DNA of 64,000 nt from Pomphorhynchus laevis (lineage: Eukaryota; Acanthocephala; Palaeacanthocephala; Echinorhynchida; Pomphorhynchidae). The stretch is from NCBI GenBank assembly GCA_012934845.2, contig WNNJ02002481.1, forward strand, positions 39,354 through 103,353, read 5' to 3'. A program made the position numbers and the translations under genes. How positions within the stretch are numbered: the first letter of the stretch is position 1; each line of letters starts with the position of its first letter. Under the pieces are notes generated by a model. It had not been told where the DNA came from and did not search any database. It saw only the letters and a program-made list of their open reading frames with translations. This document shows positions 46,490 to 56,941 of this stretch, in pieces.

Positions 46490-47705
46490 CGGTCCGAGCA
46501 ACTCCTGGCACTCGAGGAACATATCCGTCACTGCTTGATCCCTAAAATAACCGGTATATCAAACGTACCTGAAACACTTAGGCAAATTTTCAGCCTTCCA
46601 GCGAGACTGGGTGGTCTCGGAATCGTAGACCATCATGTCGATCCGGGTAAAGAATACGATTGGTCAATACGTGCTTGTCAATCACATGTTTCAAACAATA
46701 AGGAACAACACACTCATATCGCCAAATCCATTAAGAACGAAAAAGAAATTATAATTAAACGACGCCGCGATCAAATAATTCAAGTCAGTGATGCGACCAC
46801 ATGTTCATCTCTAGAATTTGCATCGGAGAAGGGAGCGTCGAATTGGTTGACAACAAAACCAATCGAAGCAGACGGGTTCCGTTTATCCCCACACGAGTTT
46901 AGGGACGCCGTGAATGGTCGATATGGACTAACACCTACGGATGCACCTGCGCATTGTAGTTGTGGTACTGAGAATAGCACAGTTCACTCGCTCTCGTGCG
47001 GTAGAGGCGCACTCACAATCATAAGGCATAACCTAATACGTGACACACTTGCCAACCTTTTGACTGAAGTCACTCCGTGTGTCACAATTGAGCCCGTGCT
47101 GAGTCCTATAGATCCCTCCATTCAGTTCGAGTCAGCTACAACTTCACGTGATAGTGAAGCGAGACTTGATGTCGTGTGCACATGTCTGTTCGGAAGACGA
47201 AGCGAGCGCGTCTTTATGGACGTCGCTATATTCAATTGTCATGCTGCTTCTTATTCTGAGAGATCGCCTTCATCAGTCCACAACTATCACGAGTCGCGCA
47301 AAAACGCCCGTTACCTTGAACGTATTGTAACTGTGGAGAGGGCCCAATTCACACCGATAGTGTTTTCATCGTCTGGAGGCGTTGGTAAGACCGGAGATTG
47401 CGTTCTGAAGGCATTAGCCAGGATGTTGGCCAATAAGCGCGAAATAGACTATGCGACGTGTATCGCACTTATCCGACGAAGGATAAGTTTCTCCCTTGCG
47501 CGATCAACTTCTATGTGTCTTCGCAGCCCCCGCTCTGCATTTCACCGGTTCGAGCACGGACAGCAAATCCATTCGGAGATAATTAGTCGTGGATCCGCTA
47601 CGGATAGCTGAGATTTTAATGAAGTCTTAAATTTAATGTTTATATTAGGGCCCATTTGCGGGTAACTTTATGATTGTAATTTTTAATTGTATTAATATTG
47701 GTTTT
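46490..47705 (+). pseudogene. RLE-LINE piece A1: C-terminal half plus 3' UTR
   Basis: Open from about 46490 to the stop at 47611, continuing upstream of the first Met (EQLLALEEHIRHCLIPK). It contains SLPARLGGLGIVD, a CCHC knuckle CSCGTENSTVHSLSC, RHNLIRDTL, and the RLE signature ARLDVVCTCLFGRRSERVFM followed by D and later HESRKNARYLERI, and it ends LARSTSMCLRSPRS. The 3' UTR carries GGGCCCATTTGCGGGTAAC and ends in an A-rich tract. It corresponds to residues about 660-1025 of the intact element at 53.5-56.6 kb; the front part is absent here and a matching middle part lies downstream at 47772. Confidence 0.85.
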
Positions 47706-47771
47706 AAGAAAAAAAAATTATTATACTAAAAAAAAAATAATTATTATTATTATAAATGATAATAATAAATT

Positions 47772-48828
47772 AAATCTACACGACATTCTCCCCTTTCATC
47801 CTATAATGTTTGAGACAATCGACATGGATGAGATCAAGAAAGCCTCACTCCGAACGAAGGGAAGTGCCGGTCCGTCTGGTGCGGATGCCCAAATGTGGCA
47901 AACATTCCTTAATAAATTCGGACGTGACTCGTCGACTCTTGCTACTTCACTTGCCGGCCTTGCCATTCGGCTTGCATCAAATATGGTACACCAACGCAGT
48001 GTTGTCGGATTCACTGCTAGCAGGCTGATTGCTTTGGACAAGGATCCTGGTATCCGACCAATAGGAATATGTGACGTACCTCGACGAATAATTGGCAAGA
48101 CTATTCTTAAACTCATAAACTACCACCTACAACACGTCGCCGGTGTCTCACAACTTTGTGCAGGTCAGAAATGTGGAACTGAATTCGTCATTCACTCGCT
48201 ACGGAAGCGATTTCAAGAGTGCGCAAGTTCCTGCATTTTGGTACTAGATGCAAAGAACGCGTTTAACCTAATAAATAGGAAAGTAGCATTGACAAACATG
48301 CCGCTCATCTGTCCAGCGCTTTCAAATATTCTATCTAACTTGTACGGGGAAGGAGGTCTACTGGCTATTGAGGAGGAAATTTGGACTTCTGACAAAGGTT
48401 TCACTCAGGGTGATCCTTTAGCAATGGCCGCCTTCGCTGCCGCGTCTCTCCCGCTTATTGCGCGAATTCAAACTCAAATTTCTTCGATTGAACAAAAGTG
48501 GTATGCGGATGATGCCAATTTCGTTGGAACCTTCGAAGACTGCCGATCAGTTTTTGATATCATGATGCGGGAGGGCGGAGCGTATGGGTATAACATAAAT
48601 CCTTCAAAATGTCAATTACTGGTCCATCCGGAATTCCTGAACAAAGCCCAAGAATGTTTTGATGCTACTAGTGTCCATATCTGTACGAATGGCGTAGAAG
48701 TATTGGGAGCGCCAATTGGAAATGAATCCTTTTTGGAGGACTGGATTATCCGCAAATTAGACAGATGGTCCAAATGTGTACAGAACCTAGTGGAGATTGC
48801 TATTTTCGACCCACAAGTCGCGTACAGA
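47772..48828 (+). pseudogene. RLE-LINE piece A2: reverse transcriptase core
   Basis: Open frame from NKLNLHDILPFHPIMF through GSAGPSGADAQMW, RPIGICDVPRRIIGK, LVLDAKNAFNLINRK (catalytic Asp), GFTQGDPLAMAAF and KWYADDANFVGTF (catalytic YADD), to DPQVAYR where it is cut off by an A-rich tract. It equals residues about 290-638 of the 53.5-56.6 kb element. Both ends are missing: no CXC domain and no knuckle or endonuclease. Together with piece A1 it covers the element from about residue 290 to the end with about 20 residues lost, but in swapped order. Confidence 0.85.
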
Positions 48829-48896
48829 AAAAAATATTATTTTTTAAGAAAAAAATAATATTAATATTATAATAATTATTATTATAATATAATAAT

Positions 48897-49360
48897 TGTG
48901 AGAGAATTTATTATACCTCTTTACCTTTCGGTACTGGGTAAACAAAATAAATACACCAAAAGTTTATCAATTTTATAAGTTGTATTTCAAAATCTTCTCC
49001 TAAGGAAAATAATATAGGGCTGAGTGGATCTCCCTGTAAAACACCGCGATTAGCAAAAAAGAAATCAGAGGTGTTGATACCATCAGATACTTTAAGGCGA
49101 TTCGGCTGAAGCACAGAATAAATAAGATACAAAAAGCGACCACTAACGGACACTCTGGTGGAAAGTTTATCAAGTAACAAAGAACGATTCACTGTGTCAA
49201 ATGCTCGCTCAAAGTCAACAAAAGTAGCATACAACGGTCTACGATTAGCGAAACAATTGGTGACTTCGTCACGGACATGCTTTATTGCATCGGACGTTGA
49301 CCTTTTCGGGCGGAATCCATACTGCTCCGTAGGTAAGAGATGCTCGCGAAACTTAATATA
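48897..49360 (-). pseudogene. Internally deleted APE-LINE copy F1
   Basis: The minus strand carries RT segment REHLLPTEQYGFRPKRSTSD, YATFVDFERAFDTVNRSLLL and GVLQGDPLSPILFS, then jumps straight to the 3' UTR of the element at 49.9-53.4 kb. About 919 bp (equivalent to 50000-50918) are missing, including the catalytic YADD box. The left boundary is the element's 3' end; the right boundary is a 5' truncation at CGAAACTTAATA followed by an AATAT-type microsatellite. Confidence 0.9.
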
Positions 49361-49383
49361 ATATAATATAATATAATATAATA

Positions 49384-49850
49384 ATTGTGAGAGAATTTAT
49401 TATACCTCTTTACCTTTCGGTACTGGGTAAACAAAATAAATACACCAAAAGTTTATCAATTTTATAAATTGTATTTCAAAATCTTCTCCTAAGGAAAATA
49501 ATATAGGGCTGAGTGGATCTCCCTGTAAAACACCGCGATTATCAAAAAAAGAAATCAGAGGTGTTGATACCATCAGATACTTTAAGGCGATTCGGCTGAA
49601 GCACAGAATAAATAAGATACAAAAAGCGACCACTAACGGACACTCTGGTGGAAAGTTTATCAAGTAACAAAGAACGATTCACTGTGTCAAATGCTCGCTC
49701 AAAGTCAACAAAAGTAGCATACAACGGTCTACGATTAGCGAAACAATTGGTGACTTCGTCACGGACATGCTTTATTGCATCGGACGTTGACCTTTTCGGG
49801 CGGAATCCATACTGCTCCGTAGGTAAGAGATGCTCGCGAAACTTAATATA
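49384..49850 (-). pseudogene. Internally deleted APE-LINE copy F2, duplicate of F1
   Basis: Nearly identical to 48897-49360, with the same 5' truncation point, the same 919-bp deletion and shared private differences from the parent (GATTCGG for GATTAGG, GACCTTTTCGG for GACCTCTTCGG). It therefore arose by duplication rather than as a separate insertion. It differs by a few bases including a run-length change in the A tract near 49545. Confidence 0.92.
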
Positions 49851-49983
49851 ATATAATATAATATAATAATATAATATAATATAATATAATAATTGTGAGA
49901 GAATTTATTATACCTCTTTACCTTTCGGTACTGGGTAAACAAAATAAATACACCAAAAGTTTATCAATTTTATAAATTGTATT

Positions 49984-52812
49984 TCAAAATCTTCTCCTAC
50001 TGTCAATATCGGATAGTGACATATTTTTCAAAATTGGGCAAGTGAAGATATGCAGGTTAGATGCGCATTCATTTTTGCAAAGAACACAAATGCACAAAGA
50101 GCACCGTGCATGTACTGGAATTCTAATAGCGCAGAATTTATCGTGATATCCATGGACAGATGCTCTCCAGATCAGCGGTCTTTTCCTTGCACAGGGTTCT
50201 CTCCATTTAGTCTGTAAGAATGCCGGAGTAAGATAAAATTCAGAATCCAATGACGTCGTCTTTCGAAAGAACATGTTCAGGTTAGTAGTAAATGATGCAG
50301 TGTGTTCAAGATTAAATGTTGAGCAAATGTATTTAGAGCAAGGTTCTAGCGATGTTAGTATCGCTATAACCGATGAAGAACATTTTGGTGAGACTCCAAC
50401 AATTCGCTTCACGAATCTCCATTGACACCTGTCCAACTGCTGAAAATTGAAGGGACTTAAATCCGACCAGGTAACTGGCAAAGCATATGAAACTATGGGA
50501 AGCAACATACTTCGAAAATACCGGAGGGCTCCTGAGAAAGATAAAGAACCTAAGTTTTTTGCATAAGAGGTTGCTACAACTAACTTCGAGGATTTACGAT
50601 GTAGGTGTTCAGTAAATGACCATTTCGACGAAAGTAATACTCCCAAATAATTGTAACTATTGCAGAATTCTAAATCTACATTGCCTATTCTCAGCATGTC
50701 ACATCGACGCAAAGGTCCACCTAACCGAAATTTAAGGGCTTTCGATTTATTTACATTCACCGTCAACTGATTTGATAAACAATAGGATGACAGAGCATCT
50801 AACGCACTTTGAGCGGATAAAAGATCTTTGGCTAATATTACTAGATCGTCGGCATAGAGGGTACAAGAGACTTCATTCGATGCATGACGAAGATGCATAG
50901 GCAAATCCATAACAAAAAAGGAAAATAATATAGGGCTGAGTGGATCTCCCTGTAAAACACCGCGATTAGCAAAAAAGAAATCAGAGGTGTTGATACCATC
51001 AGATACTTTAAGGCGATTAGGCTGAAGCACAGAATAAATAAGATACAAAAAGCGACCACTAACGGACACTCTGGTGGAAAGTTTATCAAGTAACAAAGAA
51101 CGATTCACTGTGTCAAATGCTCGCTCAAAGTCAACAAAAGTAGCATACAACGGTCTACGATTAGCGAAACAATTGGTGACTTCGTCACGGACATGCTTTA
51201 TTGCATCGGACGTTGACCTCTTCGGGCGGAATCCATACTGCTCCGTAGGTAAGAGATGCTCGCGAAACTTAATAAGGCGCATATACATTATATGAGTCAA
51301 TAACTTATAACTGTGATTCAATATCGCAATCCCCCTGTACGAATCCAGTGAATCATAGTCACCTTTGCCCTTATGCAGGATCTTAATTACACCGTCGCGC
51401 CACGAAATCGGAAACGGATGACCTGCAAGAAGTAGATTGAAAAGTTCTGTTCAGTAGTCTATCAAAATATCGATAGTCGACTTTAACTGTTCTACGCATA
51501 ATTGATCTAACCCGGCAGCTTTATGATCTTTTAAGATTGATAGGGATCTTACGACTTCAAACGTCGTAAAAGGTAAATTCAGAGGATCTGAACCGTATAT
51601 TGAATTTATGCATGAAACTGAAGATAAACGTACAGGCATGTCTTCTAATATTGAATGGCGCAAAATAGATTGGAAGTGTGATTTCCAATTTTCTATTTGA
51701 ATCCTGGAATATGTTCCAATGTTAGCTTTCTTAAGTATCCACGGTGTCGACTCCGCCTTAGACAATTCCCGTCGTTCAAACTCTAAACGTCGTTCTCTAC
51801 GATACATCGATACAAGTTTAACGTAAAGCCTACGCAAATCTACAAAATCTTTCCTTACCGTTAAATCGAACCGATAACTTTTATTTAATTGAATTAAATG
51901 TTGCTGGAACTGTTTAAACCAAGCGGGTTTTACTAGGTATGAGTTTTTTTTGGAATAGTCGGATTCATATCTACAAGCCGATAGAAGGGTGGAAATTACA
52001 GAAGTAATGCTGTTCCCCAGTTCTCCTGATCTAAGGAATTGAAAAGCTAGATTTATTTGACTATAATCAATTGCTGAAGTACATAATTTCCTGCTAGGTT
52101 GACGGGGCAAATCTATTGATTGTATGTTGCATATGCAATCGAAAATACACGAGACAGGTTTGTGTTTACGAACTAACGCCCATTTTGAAGATAGTACTAG
52201 CCCTATATGTCTTACATGCACGTTAGTAAATATGATGTCTATACAGCTTTTACCTGTAGAAGATTCGTAGGACCAATTTTCATTAGGGACGTATAACTTT
52301 AGATTTATAGACTTAAAGTAATTGACAAGAATTCGCAATTTTTCTGTGATTGGACTGGTGAATCTTGCATTAAAATCTCCTGCGATAATTATCGGGACTG
52401 TGCTGTTTGGAGTTGAAAGAAGCTGAGAAATTTCGTCAATTATATCTGCCGCGGTAAGTGTGGGTTTGAAATAGCATGCGATAAAAGTGATGACAGGTGT
52501 TTCAAGCAGTATAGAATTCAGCAAATACCTACATTGCCAATCCCTGAAGGCCCTATTTAAACCTAAAATTATTCCACCCGCGGGGCGACCACGAATGCCC
52601 AATAAAGCAGGATTGTCAAATGTATAAAAACCAGGTAAAGAATAATTATTAGTAAACATGGTCTCTAATAGTACCACAACGTGAAAGGTATCGAACCAGG
52701 ATTCAATACCTTGCTCGATCAAAGACGCCAAACCTTCCACATTAAATAGTAACAGTCTAAAAGACTTGTGGTGCTCACAAACCTGACTACCACTTCTTGC
52801 AGAAGAGGATAG
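49984..52812 (-). CDS. APE-LINE ORF2: endonuclease and reverse transcriptase, one in-frame TGA
   Basis: Open from just after the ORF1 stop to 49984 except one TGA at 51451-51453. An apurinic-type endonuclease at the start: RLLLFNVEGL (catalytic Asn), VVLLETMFTNN (Glu), AGGIILGLNR, IIAGDFNARF (Asp, Asn), CIDIIFTN and KHKPVSCIF. RT: KDHKAAGLDQLCVEQL, YGFRPKRSTSDAI, TFVDFERAFDTVN, GVLQGDPLSPILFSFFVMDL, TLYADDLVILA (YADD intact), YNYLGVLLSS. It ends with a Cys-rich LCICVLCKNECASNLHIFTC. No Met precedes the catalytic Asn, the first being in LLETM, so translation must start at a non-AUG codon or reach ORF2 from ORF1. The clade is not assigned (CR1/Jockey-like by motifs). Confidence 0.85.
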
Positions 52813-53400
52813 TCATATAGACGACCCATCCATTAATGAGGAATTAACGGGTGTTGTGCTTACCTTTCCATTATTCGGTCTACGAACAATTTGAAAATTT
52901 CTAATTATGTAATTACTATTTGGGTTTGCAAGTCTTTTCTCTTGTAGCTGTTTGCGCAGAACCTGATTGGCAACACGCTCTTCGGGGGAAAAATCCGGCA
53001 TGATGTAAACATTCCTAAAACGATCAACTTTTCTCAATTTATAAGAGTTTGATAAAACGTTGCTGGCCGTTACCTCGTCCGTTGAAACTAAAGTCCACGG
53101 AGGAATGTCTGTTCTTTTGGCTGGAAGTCGATGGACCTTAATTGAAAATTTTGCAGTTATTTGAATGCCTACAGCGGATAAAATGTCTCTAACACTAGCT
53201 TCATCATCCGCTGTATTTGGTAGATTGCGTATAATAAAATTTGACGAGCGCAAAGCTGATTTTTTGCAACTGTTAATGATTTCCAACGGGGAGCAGATAC
53301 TTGATTTAATATTAGAAGTGGCAAGGATAGAACGCGTTACTTCTCTACGTACTACACTTGCGAAACTACGATTCTGAAATGGAGAGGGTTTGTGAGATGA
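52813..53400 (-). CDS. APE-LINE ORF1, RNA-binding-like, N-terminus missing
   Basis: An open frame from the element's truncated 5' edge to TGA at 52813-52815. It reads FIIRNLPNTADDEASVRDIL, IKVHRLPAKRTDIPPWTLV, VYIMPDFSPEERVANQVLRK and NYIIRNFQIVRRPNNG. The order F-I-x-x-L-P / I-x-x-x-R-L / D-x-x-x-x-x-R / I-x-x-x-x-I-V is that of the RRM-like plus C-terminal domain of ORF1 proteins of many apurinic-endonuclease LINEs. There is no Met before a TTG at 53286, so the true start lay further 5'. It is in the same reading frame as ORF2, with a single TGA between. Confidence 0.65.
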   Translation of the reverse strand, partial: SSHKPSPFQNRSFASVVRREVTRSILATSNIKSSICSPLEIINSCKKSALRSSNFIIRNLPNTADDEASVRDILSAVGIQITAKFSIKVHRLPAKRTDIPPWTLVSTDEVTASNVLSNSYKLRKVDRFRNVYIMPDFSPEERVANQVLRKQLQEKRLANPNSNYIIRNFQIVRRPNNGKVSTTPVNSSLMDGSSI

Positions 53401-53402
53401 TA

Positions 53403-53470
53403 GATTTTAAAATAATAATAATAATATTAATAATATAATTATAATTAAATTATAATTATATATTTTTTTT
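53403..53470. repeat. (TAA)n/AATTATAAT microsatellite between two LINEs
   Basis: AATAATAATAATAATATTAA and ATAATTATAATTAAATTAT sequence. It joins the 3' tail of the RLE-LINE on its right to the 5' end of the APE-LINE on its left. Confidence 0.9.
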
Positions 53471-53563
53471 AATGTGAAAACTGATTTATTGAGAAATTTA
53501 CAATGATGATTGTTACTCTCAAATGGGCCGTAATGTTTATAAATGTTTAAACAACAAGTTTTC

Positions 53564-56500
53564 TCAAGCTATTGTCGTCATCTGCCGACAGGGGTGCCGT
53601 CTTGTCGAGCGAGGACACCGGAGGCTCGCAGACACTGCACGAGCTAATGCAAATCCGATGCGCCTCTTTAGGTGACTTAGTACACTTGGGTAAGCGGATC
53701 TGTTACTCAGGGTTCGCTTGGCGGTGATATCTCTGAGTATACCCATGGCGTATTTTCCGATTCCGCCAGAAGTCGAGAATATGGCAGGAACAAAATATCC
53801 GTGTTCGACGATTGATATTCTCTCGGCATACTTTGACTGCTTACGGGATTCATTGTAGAGGAAAGAGGATTCTGGGCTACGGTTGACGTTAGATTGGGCA
53901 AGTGTTGAAAAAACGTTGACGTCTATAAACGTCCGCTCGAATCTTTCGCCCCGCATCCCACAGCATACCACATCGAGTCGTGCACCGCTTTCTCTTGACG
54001 TTGTTTCCTTCTCGAAGATCAATGTCTCCGGAACCTCCGCAAGTACGGGCTCAGTAGCAACTCCATGGCATACCTCCGAAAGTTCTAAGGCAAGGATGTC
54101 GCGTACGGCATTATGGCGTATAATCGGAAGACCACCCGTTTTACAGGAGAGAGCATGACTGACAGACTGTGTTGTTCCACATGCGCATTTGTCTTGAGAT
54201 ACGTTTGGGGGGGTCCAACCATAACGCGAACATAAGGCATCACTGAACTCGTTACGACTGAGATGAAAACCATCCTTGACGAGCGGTAGTGCACTTAACC
54301 AAGTTGACGCACCAACCATTGCAGCATGTGCGATAATGTTGGAAGATGCCGAGTCCATGCACTGGATAGTGGAAAGTAATTTGTTTTGGAAAGCCTGTGT
54401 CCTCATTTTAGAAATATTGTGAATTGTAGATTTCTGCAAATGACACAGATCGATGACATTTAGCCCGTAATCGAATGTTTTGCAAATTTTTTCCGAGTAT
54501 TCATACTCAACGGCACATGCATGTGTCGGGTCCGTGATCCCAATACCACCCAACTTTATCGGAATTGATAAAACTGATTTCCAGTTCGAGTCAACCTTGA
54601 TTTGTGTTAATTCAGGTATTAACCTTTCGAAAATGGTCGAACTTACTGAATCAAATTGGGATGGTGAACACTGGACAGTTCTTAGCAGATGGGACCATTT
54701 GAACTGAAACGATTTTGTGAAACCGGCATACGCTACATGAGGGTCAACGTAGGAAATCGACACGAGGCGTTCCAATAACGAAACCCATTTACAACATTTT
54801 TCGGATATATAGTCGTCGATAAACTTTTCCGTACCAACCGGTGCGCCCAAAATTGAAATGCCTGAAATCGAGTGATTAACCGCTATTTTTGGAGTAGAAA
54901 AGTCAGCACTCGGATGACCTAGTAGTTGCGTTTTTGTCGCATTGACATGATAACCATATATTGGTCCTTTTCTAATTAGTATTTCCCATACTTTCTGCAA
55001 GTCGACCATAGTCCCTACGAAATTCGAATCGTCTGCAAACCATCGTTGCAGCACACTAGGAACCGCTCTAGCGATTTCATTCACCAATGGAAGGGTAGCC
55101 ATCGAGAAAGCCGCCATAGCGAACGGATCACCTTGAGTAAATCCCTCTTCTGACAGTATACTATCTCCACCAAGACAGAGTTTGGCTGGTCGCATGTATA
55201 TGTTGTTCAGTGCTGTATACAACGAAGGGCATACATATTGAATGTTGTGTAGTGCAGCTTTTCTGTTAATGGCATTAAATGCATTAGAGGCATCAACTGC
55301 CAGGATGCAATGGTCTTCCTTCGCTTGGAAAGCATCCCGTACAGATCGAATGGCATACTCAATCCCCGCTTTCTGTGAGGCGGCTAACTGTATACAACCG
55401 GCGGATTCCTGTAAATCAAAGGTAATGATCTTTAGGAGAGCCTTACAAATGATTCGCCTTGGAACCTCGCATATTCCAATCGGACGAACCCCTCCATTCT
55501 TCTTCTTGATTGCTACAAGCCTGCAAGCTGTAAAAGCATCAAGTGAGCCGGGAATCACGCTTTCCGCTGCGATATGAGTTCCAAGGTCGGCAAGAGCCTT
55601 TGCCAATGACTGTGAATGACTGCCAAACTTAGTAAGCATGCTGCGCCATAAGTTCGAGTCCATCCCTGATGGACCAGCACTGCCGTTGGTCTCAAGACTT
55701 GCCTTGATAATTCTCTCCTCGTCGAGTTCGAAAAATCGAACTGGATGATGCCGCAAGGAATCGTGCAAGGGGAATTGTAACAATGCTTCGGGACGAGCTG
55801 TTGAGGCTTTGGGGTGAAGGCTCTGTAGAATATCCTTCACGGAACTGCCGTTGATTTTGGTGTCATAAGATAGTACGCCTTCCTCATAATCCCCTGTCAG
55901 AACAGATCCCGCTGCACTAAGCTTACCATTCGTTATCATTCGAATGTATCGTTTTTTCCAATCTTGTTTAGTAATCGGTTTTGTTCTTCTCATGTTTTGC
56001 TGCAAGTATTCTGCTTCTTCACATAGCTCAATAAAACGCTTCTCACTCCACAAGAGTAAGCGTCGTTCTATGGTTTTCCGAATCGAGGCGATTTTCCTCG
56101 TGTGGATTCTCTGAAGAATTAGGTGTGAGAATACGGACGCCATCTTTAGGGAATCAATTGACTGTGGCTGTGACTGTGCAATGTCGGCGAAGAAGGATGT
56201 TAAAATCTGTATGAATTTATGGCTTGCCGAACAAGCAGGTAGTGTCATGAGATTAGGTCGCCATTGACACGTCTGCTCAAATAAATCGGCTGGCGACATC
56301 GCCTCGGACAGAGTTGCGCAACCAGTCAAGGTGCTCACAATGTTGTTACCGTTTTGTTCGGAAATGTTAGTACCGCCGGTAGGAAATACACTATTTGTAC
56401 AAAGTGTATTCTGAGTCATTCCATTACCGAAGGGAATCGTTTCATCAACTCTATTTATTGGTTCATCGGCGGAAGTCGAAGGTACCATCTGAAGTACAAT

Positions 56501-56641
56501 ATTTGTACGATTGTTACAGTCGGGAGCACGACAATTCACACAAGGAACTCCTGCCTTCGCGCATCTGCAAGCTTTACATTTCGCAGACGGACCATTGCAT
56601 CCGCAGCACAATCTCTGACCTGATGGTTTTCCTTTGGGCAT
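53564..56641 (-). CDS. RLE-LINE B single ORF: CXC-like domain, RT, CCHC knuckle, RLE endonuclease
   Basis: 1025 aa, intact. Residues 12-43 form a Cys cluster, LCCGCNGPSAKCKACRCAKA then CVNCRAPDCNN, resembling one CXC (tesmin/TSO1) motif; basic residues fit DNA or RNA binding. Reverse transcriptase about 290-640: GPSG 323-326, RPIGICEVPRRI, catalytic Asp450 in AVDASNAFN, TQGDP 502-506, FADD 535-538. CCHC knuckle Cys819, Cys821, His829, Cys833 (C-x-C-x7-H-x3-C). RLE signature Arg888-Leu-Asp890 then Asp907 and K-Q-S-K-Y 934-938, like the (K/R)PD...D...K pattern of R2/R4/NeSL-type elements. The last 60 residues (LARAVSASLRCPRS) are conserved in all copies. The lack of breaks suggests recent activity. 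Confidence 0.87.
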   Translation of the reverse strand: MPKGKPSGQRLCCGCNGPSAKCKACRCAKAGVPCVNCRAPDCNNRTNIVLQMVPSTSADEPINRVDETIPFGNGMTQNTLCTNSVFPTGGTNISEQNGNNIVSTLTGCATLSEAMSPADLFEQTCQWRPNLMTLPACSASHKFIQILTSFFADIAQSQPQSIDSLKMASVFSHLILQRIHTRKIASIRKTIERRLLLWSEKRFIELCEEAEYLQQNMRRTKPITKQDWKKRYIRMITNGKLSAAGSVLTGDYEEGVLSYDTKINGSSVKDILQSLHPKASTARPEALLQFPLHDSLRHHPVRFFELDEERIIKASLETNGSAGPSGMDSNLWRSMLTKFGSHSQSLAKALADLGTHIAAESVIPGSLDAFTACRLVAIKKKNGGVRPIGICEVPRRIICKALLKIITFDLQESAGCIQLAASQKAGIEYAIRSVRDAFQAKEDHCILAVDASNAFNAINRKAALHNIQYVCPSLYTALNNIYMRPAKLCLGGDSILSEEGFTQGDPFAMAAFSMATLPLVNEIARAVPSVLQRWFADDSNFVGTMVDLQKVWEILIRKGPIYGYHVNATKTQLLGHPSADFSTPKIAVNHSISGISILGAPVGTEKFIDDYISEKCCKWVSLLERLVSISYVDPHVAYAGFTKSFQFKWSHLLRTVQCSPSQFDSVSSTIFERLIPELTQIKVDSNWKSVLSIPIKLGGIGITDPTHACAVEYEYSEKICKTFDYGLNVIDLCHLQKSTIHNISKMRTQAFQNKLLSTIQCMDSASSNIIAHAAMVGASTWLSALPLVKDGFHLSRNEFSDALCSRYGWTPPNVSQDKCACGTTQSVSHALSCKTGGLPIIRHNAVRDILALELSEVCHGVATEPVLAEVPETLIFEKETTSRESGARLDVVCCGMRGERFERTFIDVNVFSTLAQSNVNRSPESSFLYNESRKQSKYAERISIVEHGYFVPAIFSTSGGIGKYAMGILRDITAKRTLSNRSAYPSVLSHLKRRIGFALARAVSASLRCPRSTRRHPCRQMTTIA

Positions 56642-56900
56642 GATTGTTTGCTTCGTTATATGTCGGCGAGCGTGAGCGAGCCGACGCAGTCCTTGTAATT
56701 AGTGTATGATAACTGTATTAATAATAATAATAAACAAGAAAGTCGTGTGGTAAGTTGTTCAGAAATTAGCTTGAACACTTATAACTTTTTCTTGATAATC
56801 GCTCTTCTATAATCGTTCTTCTATAATCGTTCTTTGTATGTTATTTTATTGTAATTTGCTAGAACAGTTATAAATTTTCTTCATATTTTATTATATAATA
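56640..56900 (-). promoter_or_regulatory. 5' UTR of RLE-LINE B with 14-bp monomers
   Basis: Minus strand: TATAACTGTTCTAGCAAATT, about 2.5 monomers of ATAGAAGAACGATT (56797-56842), then a diverged second motif GTTATAAGTGTTCAAGCTAA, and a GC-rich hairpin-like CGTCGGCTCGCTCACGCTCG close to the ATG. It shares the first motif with elements C and D. A promoter role is inferred from position. Confidence 0.55.
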
Positions 56901-56941
56901 ATAATAATTATGTAATTATTTTTTTTGTTATACTATAAATT

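Larger units (their letters stand above)
49890..53402 (-). mobile_element. APE-type LINE, near complete, 5'-truncated
   Basis: The right end (5') abuts (TAA)n at 53403 with the ORF1 frame already open and no Met, so the 5' end is missing. The left end is a 3' UTR (49890-49983) ending in TAATA-type repeats. ORF1 and ORF2 are described separately. The 3' UTR ending is also seen in F1 and F2, and a diverged form at 60250-60300. Confidence 0.88.
53471..56900 (-). mobile_element. RLE-LINE B, apparently full length
   Basis: On the minus strand the 5' end lies near 56900 (TATAACTGTTCTA motif and AGAACGATTATAG monomers), then the 1025-aa ORF, then a 3' UTR with GGCCCATTTGAGAGTAAC (about 53514-53531) and an A-rich end at about 53471. 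Both ends abut (TAA)-type repeats. Confidence 0.8.

Noticed and set aside
46372-47705. Twin priming as the cause of the inverted 3' stub
   Set aside because: Twin priming inverts the 5' part of an insert; here it is the extreme 3' end that is inverted.
48897-49850. F1/F2 deletion as a retrotransposed splice product
   Set aside because: The removed segment does not begin with GT on the coding strand, though it happens to end in AG.
49984-53400. Genome-wide reassignment of TGA as a sense codon
   Set aside because: TGA is the natural end of the SPPL2-like gene and of RLE-LINEs B and D, so the in-frame TGAs in the APE-LINE are local to that element.
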